Assembly: GCA_963920575.1 (NCBI GenBank)
Contig: OY986973.1
Location: 3,308,606 to 3,372,605 of the forward strand
DNA from: Narthecium ossifragum
Lineage: Eukaryota > Streptophyta > Magnoliopsida > Dioscoreales > Nartheciaceae
Direction: 5' to 3'
DNA length: 64,000 nt
Below the pieces are notes generated by a model, which was not told the origin of the DNA, searched no databases, and saw only the letters and a program-made list of their open reading frames with translations. Positions 59,511-64,000 of this stretch are shown in pieces (position 1 is the first letter of the stretch; each line of letters starts with the position of its first letter). A program made the position numbers and the translations under genes.

Positions 59511-60625
59511 TAACGAAAATGTAGAAGTGCAACATTATACGGTCTTAACATAAAACAATGATAATAACTAACATGATGTGGTAAATTCGGCTGTATAATT
59601 GCGATTGTTGATGGTCATCCACATATCATTTTGATAAGCGTGCAGATGCTTATCTTCTCAGTTTTCTAGAAGAATTCATGTTGTGGTTATCCACGTATCA
59701 CAACAATTTTAAATTTTGAAACTTTTAAGATTTTAAATTTGATTTTTTTACGATTTTTAATTTGAATTTTTAAATTTCTACAATTTGAAATTTTTAAAAA
59801 TTATTTGAATTTTGAATTTTTTGCAATTTAAATTTTATTTTTTTTGGAATTTATACGATTTGAAATTTGAATTTGGAAATTTAAAAATTTTAAGATTTGA
59901 TTTTTTTTTTTACAATTTGATGTCTTAATCAATTAAAGGGAAATTTACACTTTGGTACCCTATAGTTTGACATAATATCAATATGGTACCTTATATTTTT
60001 TTGAATACTACTTTACTACCCTATAGTTACAAAATCGGCACAGGCCCCAGACGGCGTTACTTACCCCTTACAGAAAACCGCTCAACTCTATATCCCCGGT
60101 TAGTTGGCTCTTGGTGGGGTTTAGGTTAGGATTTTTTTTGTGGTCCCCGACTGCGACACTCGCCGGAGCACATTCGAGGGATTCCACCGTGCCTTGTCTG
60201 GGTTTTCACCGGCAGGTAGGCCATCCACATGATTTGGTTTATTTGGGCCCGATGACTCTAGATTTACCTTATTTATTTTGTTTTGTTTGAGCCCGATGAC
60301 TCTAGATTCTTGAGTTCTTGAGTGACCCGACGGATAGTGTATCTTTGTTATTGTTTAGGGTAAATGCCATTCGTCTTTACTTTATTATTTGATTAGCCGG
60401 ATGATCGTGCATTGGCCATCCCATGATTTGGTTTATTTGGTGTTTGTTTGTTCTGCTTTGTTGTATTCCATTAACATCAACATGTACTGATTAGCCCGAT
60501 GTTTGTTTGTTTGTTTGTTCTGTTTTGTTGTATTCCATTAACATCAACATGCATTGTCTATTAGCAACATATATTGTTATCTCTGTCCATTAGCAACATA
60601 TTTATGTCAATTTGCATTGTTCAGG

Positions 60626-60841
60626 ATGGACTTCACATTCACAATTAGATTACATCATGGGGGTTATTTCAAATTCTCCTCTAAAGTTGAATATGTTGGT
60701 GGGGAGGTGGATATGGTGGATAATTGTGATCCTGATAGATTGGGTATTTTTTACATCTATGATACTATCATAAGGCTGGGGTACCCAACTTGGAAGGCTA
60801 TATGGTATGTAAAGCCAGATCATGAGCTATATGGTATCTAA
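60626..60841 (+). pseudogene. PB1-like N-terminal domain of a MULE transposase, truncated
   Basis: 71 residues starting MDFTFTIRLHHGGYF, then VGGEVDMVDNCDPD and LGYPTWKAIWYVKP. This matches the PB1-like domain that opens many plant MuDR-type transposases. An acceptor (ttgttcag|g) just before the ATG suggests a 5' UTR intron. The frame stops where the transposase should continue, so an internal deletion removed the catalytic part. Confidence 0.7.
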
Positions 60842-61003
60842 TTGTGCACTCAGTTACTGTGATGAATAGAACACACCAACTACAATTATATACTAGGCTA
60901 ATTGTGCATTCAATCTTAGAATAGAGTTACATTGCAAGATAATTCTCTGCTTCACACCAACTACAGAGTATCAAAAATACATTGGACTGAAATATTCTCT
61001 GCT

Positions 61004-61651
61004 TCACAGTTTCAGACAACAATAAAGCAAGATAATTCCTGCAATACATGACAACATCAGGGAACTGAGAAACACCCTAGACCTAATGTGCAATTTCATG
61101 TTCTCTAGCTCAAGTGCTACAACAACTCTATCTTTTTCATCCAAGCAATTCCTCAGGCTTAGATTTTCTGCCATGGCCTGCTCCTCTCTCTCCCTCAGGC
61201 TTAGGTTTTCTGCCATGGCCTGCTCCTCTCTCTCCCTACTTGAAGTAATATCTTGCAGCAGTGACTCCACTTTCTTTTGACAATCCTCAAGCATTGCCTC
61301 TCCATTCTTCAGCTTATCCATCAACTCACTGATCACCTGCCTACCACGGGCACATGTGTTTGCATCAAACCATTCCCAAAAATGACAGCCCCCATGATCC
61401 TGCATGAGTAAACAAAACAAAACATCAGAAATTACTGCATTAAAATTGCTCAAATTTTAATCACTTAAGAACCGAAGTACCTTAGGGATCGGACAGCGAA
61501 TGAATCTTCTTCCAGGGTTCTTAGTTGTCCATGAAGTCAGCATGGGGGCCTTATGCCCACAATAACACTGATGTACAGGTCGAATTTCTCTCGAGGAGGA
61601 GATAGAGCTACCACTAGCTCGAGAACTCTCATGAAGCGAGGACGACGCCAT
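61004..61651 (-). CDS. GRF zinc-finger protein with coiled coil and C-terminal membrane segment
   Basis: Minus-strand exons 61651-61481 and 61399-61004 join in phase 0 to 188 residues. A Ser-rich start is followed by the GRF finger: CYCGHKAPMLTSWTTKNPGRRFIRCP, continued by HGGCHFWEWFD across the intron, with the family pattern C-x-C...NPGRRF..C...C.FF.W. Next come a charged coiled coil with a duplicated 14-residue unit (LREREEQAMAENLS) and a hydrophobic C-terminus (FLSSLMLSCIAGIILLYCC). GRF fingers bind nucleic acid in known proteins. Similar short plant proteins (At4g04775-like) are widespread and uncharacterised. Here it lies inside a MULE, so it may be an element accessory gene or a captured host gene. 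Confidence 0.75.
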
Positions 61652-62479
61652 GGAGGTGGCCACCGAAGGAACTATTTTTCTGAGATGCAATAGAGCACAA
61701 TAGGAGGCTTAAACCACCATACCTGTCATGATCTCCGACGAAGCACCACTCTGATCGCCGGATTTGAACATTGAGGTAAGCTGTCGCCGACGAGAATGGA
61801 GGGAAGCCCTAAGCCTTCTTTCTCTGCAGTTAGAGAATGGAGGGAAGCCCCGAATACTGCTGGACAGTTTGGAAACCACTCCACTCACGTGCGCTGCACG
61901 TGAGTGGTTTTGGTTGAACGGTGACTAACGCCGTCCGGCCAAAGGGTATTAAATCATAATAAATTATAACTATAGGGTAGTAAAGTAGTATTCAAAACAA
62001 TATAGGGTATCATATTGATATTATGTCAAACTATAGGGTACCAAAGTGTAAATTCCCCTAAATTAAAATATAAAGATGTGCCTTGGGAAGGGTATTTTGA
62101 ACTTTTTTCTTTAAAATGAACTAAATACCTGAAACTTCTTGTGGTCGGTCTAATTGCTGGATTGAGTCCAAACAAAGGACTCCCGGTTCCTTTCCCCAAA
62201 CAATAATAAACAAAACTGATTAAAAAAACAAAACTAATAAAAAAAACTAAATAAAAATTAATCAAAACAAAAAAACAAAGAAAAGAAGAAGAAGCTCGCA
62301 AAGAATGGGGAGGGAAATTAAACAAAACTGAAAAAAAAAAAAGGAAAAGAAGAAAAGGTGGCAAAGGAGAATGAGTCTAGAGAGAGATGGAGAGAGAAAA
62401 GTGACAAAGGGTATAACGGTAAAATGTAGGGGACAATGCGGGCGGGGGCGCGCACGTGCGGGGGTAGCAATTTGCTTTG

Positions 62480-62752
62480 GGGTGCGGCTATCCGCACCAC
62501 GGTTTCAACTCAACACACCACACTTCCTCATTTATTTCATTTTTTGAAAAAAATAAATAAATAAAACCCTAAGCTACCCTCATCCCTAACCTCCCCCTCT
62601 TCCCCCATCCCACCCTCATCCCCCACCTCCCCCTCTACCCTCATCCCCTACCTCCACCACCCCCCACCCCCCACCACGCCCGCAGCAACCACCGGCTCGC
62701 CGTCACCTCTCCACCCAGCAGCCGGCGGCGACGGCGCCGACCCCCCCCCCCC

Positions 62753-62783
<31 letters not shown>

Positions 62784-63286
62784 CCGCGGGCGACGGCGGC
62801 GACCCCCCCATCTCTCTCTCTCTCTCCTGCGGGCGACGGCGGCGACCCCCCCCCTTCTCTCTCTCTCCTGCGGGCGACGGCGGCCCCCCTCTCTCTCTCT
62901 CTCTCTCCCGCGGGCGACGGCGACCCCCGCCCCCCCTCTCTCTCTCTCTCCCGCGGGCGACGGCGGCGACCCCCCTCTCTCTCTCTCTCTGGCGGGCGAC
63001 GGCGACCCCCCCCTCTCTCTCTCTCCCGCGGGCAACGGCGGCGACCGCCCCTCTCCCTCCCTCTCGCGGGCGTGGGCGGCGGCGGCTGCGGGCGCCGGGG
63101 TGGGAAGGTGATGACGGGCGACGGTGGCTGCCGGCGTGGTGGGGGGTGGGGGGTGGTGGAGGGTGGGATGGGGGGAGGTTGGGGATGAGGGTAGTTTAGG
63201 GTTTTTTTATTTTTTTTATTTTTTTTCAAAAAATGGAATAAATGAGGAAGTGTGGTGTTGAAACCGTGGTGCGGATAGCCGCACCC
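62480..63286. mobile_element. MULE-type MITE with perfect 9-bp duplication and GC-rich interior
   Basis: The inverted ends begin gggtgcggctatccgcacca on both strands and extend over about 110 bp (including cacttcctcatttatt). The duplication tttgctttg is at 62471-62479 and 63287-63295, exact. The interior is pyrimidine-rich and holds a minisatellite. No genuine gene. Confidence 0.88.
62750..63080. repeat. GC-rich minisatellite, about 40-bp unit, about 8 copies
   Basis: Each unit has a CT run, then cccgcgggcgacggcg and a short gcgacccccc. Unit length varies through the CT and C runs. Long Arg/Glu/Gly open frames on the minus strand are products of this repeat. Confidence 0.88.
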
Positions 63287-63295
63287 TTTGCTTTG

Positions 63296-64000
63296 TGATC
63301 CGGGTTGGGATTGGATTAGGGTTTGGTGAGAAAATTGTCGTTGTATACACGAGTGCCGGCTTCCTCGGTCGGTTGGCTAATTCCTTTCTTCTCAACATTA
63401 TATTTTATATAATAAAAAAAATTAAAATCCTAATCTTGGATTAAGATGGGCAATGTCGCAGTGCCCTTGCTATCACTCAAGAGTCGAGATGTCGCACAGG
63501 ATGTTGTCCTGGTTGGATGTAAAAAATGGACGTGTATATATAGATATATCAGTTTTATTTTGAAAAATTGGTATCTACATTAGAGGATATTACACTGATG
63601 AACCAACAAAATATGGACATAAAGAATTACTATAATACTATGAAGTATTTTCTCATTTACAATGGAATCTCCATAAGGATGCTGGGCCAAAACAAAACCG
63701 CAGCAGGCCGAGGAGGACCACAACATAGTGAAAGCTTTTGTATATGGGAGCGCCCCCCCTCCCCCAGCTATATGTCTACTTCACCCAAACGTCTCTCCTG
63801 TAGAGATCAAGGGAGAAAGAAAACCAAGATGAGTATCTTATAATTGAAAACTTTTACCATGTTTGCATTATTCTGGAAAAGGAAAAAGAACACCAACAAT
63901 AAACAACAGACAATATTTGCCAACAGTATGTCTAAACCAATCCAGAAGTAGATTTAATCTGAAACTAAAGTCTAGTTGAATTGAATCCTGCTTCTCAGGT
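63296..64000. other. No gene recognised
   Basis: Mixed AT-rich DNA to the window end. Short frames, such as the one at 63568-63843, show no domain. Confidence 0.5.

Larger units (their letters stand above)
59938..62058. mobile_element. MULE with a transposase N-terminal piece and a convergent GRF zinc-finger gene
   Basis: The inverted ends, about 120 bp, begin gggaaatttacactttggta on the left and ggggaatttacactttggta on the reverse-complemented right. The flanks tcaattaaa (59929-59937) and taaattaaa (62059-62067) agree at 8 of 9 bases, and the paralogous repeat at 44.7-45.3 kb shows the empty site. Inside are a plus-strand PB1-like piece (60626-60841) and a minus-strand GRF gene (61004-61651). 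The two genes converge, as mudrA and mudrB do in MuDR. The catalytic transposase region is gone, so the element is non-autonomous. Confidence 0.85.
59632..62400. repeat. Dispersed repeat, second copy, carrying a MULE
   Basis: 59632-59937 and 62059-62400 align by eye with 44692-45270. The break point is exactly the MULE insertion. Confidence 0.72.

Noticed and set aside
62648..63229. 193-codon Arg/Glu/Gly-rich minus-strand frame
   Set aside because: Generated by the CT/GGCGACGG minisatellite; low complexity, no start context, inside a MITE.

Overview
The window is nuclear DNA of a flowering plant, with no sign of bacterial or organellar sequence. The evidence is intron-containing genes for plastid proteins (a VTE3-type tocopherol/plastoquinone methyltransferase and an early light-induced protein), a plant UDP-glycosyltransferase with a PSPG box, and many plant transposon classes. 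The very GC-rich, intronless glycosyltransferase next to AT-rich genes hints at a monocot; that is inference only.

Layout. 1-3.8 kb: no recognised gene; one foldback repeat. 3.8-8.8 kb (+): an unrecognised acidic-protein gene built from repeated small exons (A-B-C cassettes, all phase 1) and a 1.85-kb last exon. 9.0-15.4 kb (-): a nearly complete L1-type LINE with a perfect 14-bp target duplication, sitting in the 3' flank or 3' UTR of that gene. 17.2-21.0 kb (+): an RS-rich gene resembling the tail of CYP63/CYP95 cyclophilins but without the cyclophilin domain. 21.4-22.7 kb (-): VTE3. 22.7-28.4 kb: no host gene; MITEs, an LTR-like piece and a short 5'-truncated LINE. 28.4-30.0 kb (+): UGT73-like glycosyltransferase. 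30.5-37.0 kb: a LINE fragment, an LTR end, then two solo LTRs of one family nested in opposite orientations. 37.1-37.9 kb: possible small gene fragment. 38.4-52.1 kb: PIF/Harbinger, hAT and Mutator-like (MULE) elements, one of the MULEs split by a second near-full-length LINE. 52.4-54.3 kb (+): aldo/keto reductase with seven exons. 54.7-56.7 kb: a hAT-like element with a nested Harbinger-type element. 56.9-57.7 kb (-): ELIP. 58.2-59.5 kb (-): decayed MULE transposase with FAR1 and OTU-like parts. 59.9-62.1 kb: a MULE with a transposase N-terminal piece and a convergent GRF zinc-finger gene. 62.5-63.3 kb: a MULE-type MITE holding a GC-rich minisatellite. 63.3-64.0 kb: nothing recognised.

How it fits together. 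The five better-supported host genes (RS protein, VTE3, UGT, AKR, ELIP) form no evident pathway, although VTE3 and ELIP both serve chloroplast photoprotection. Most of the rest is nested transposons whose insertion order can be read from target-site duplications: LINE in MULE, solo LTR in solo LTR, MULE in a dispersed repeat, MITE in hAT. No tRNA, rRNA, known microRNA or CRISPR was recognised.
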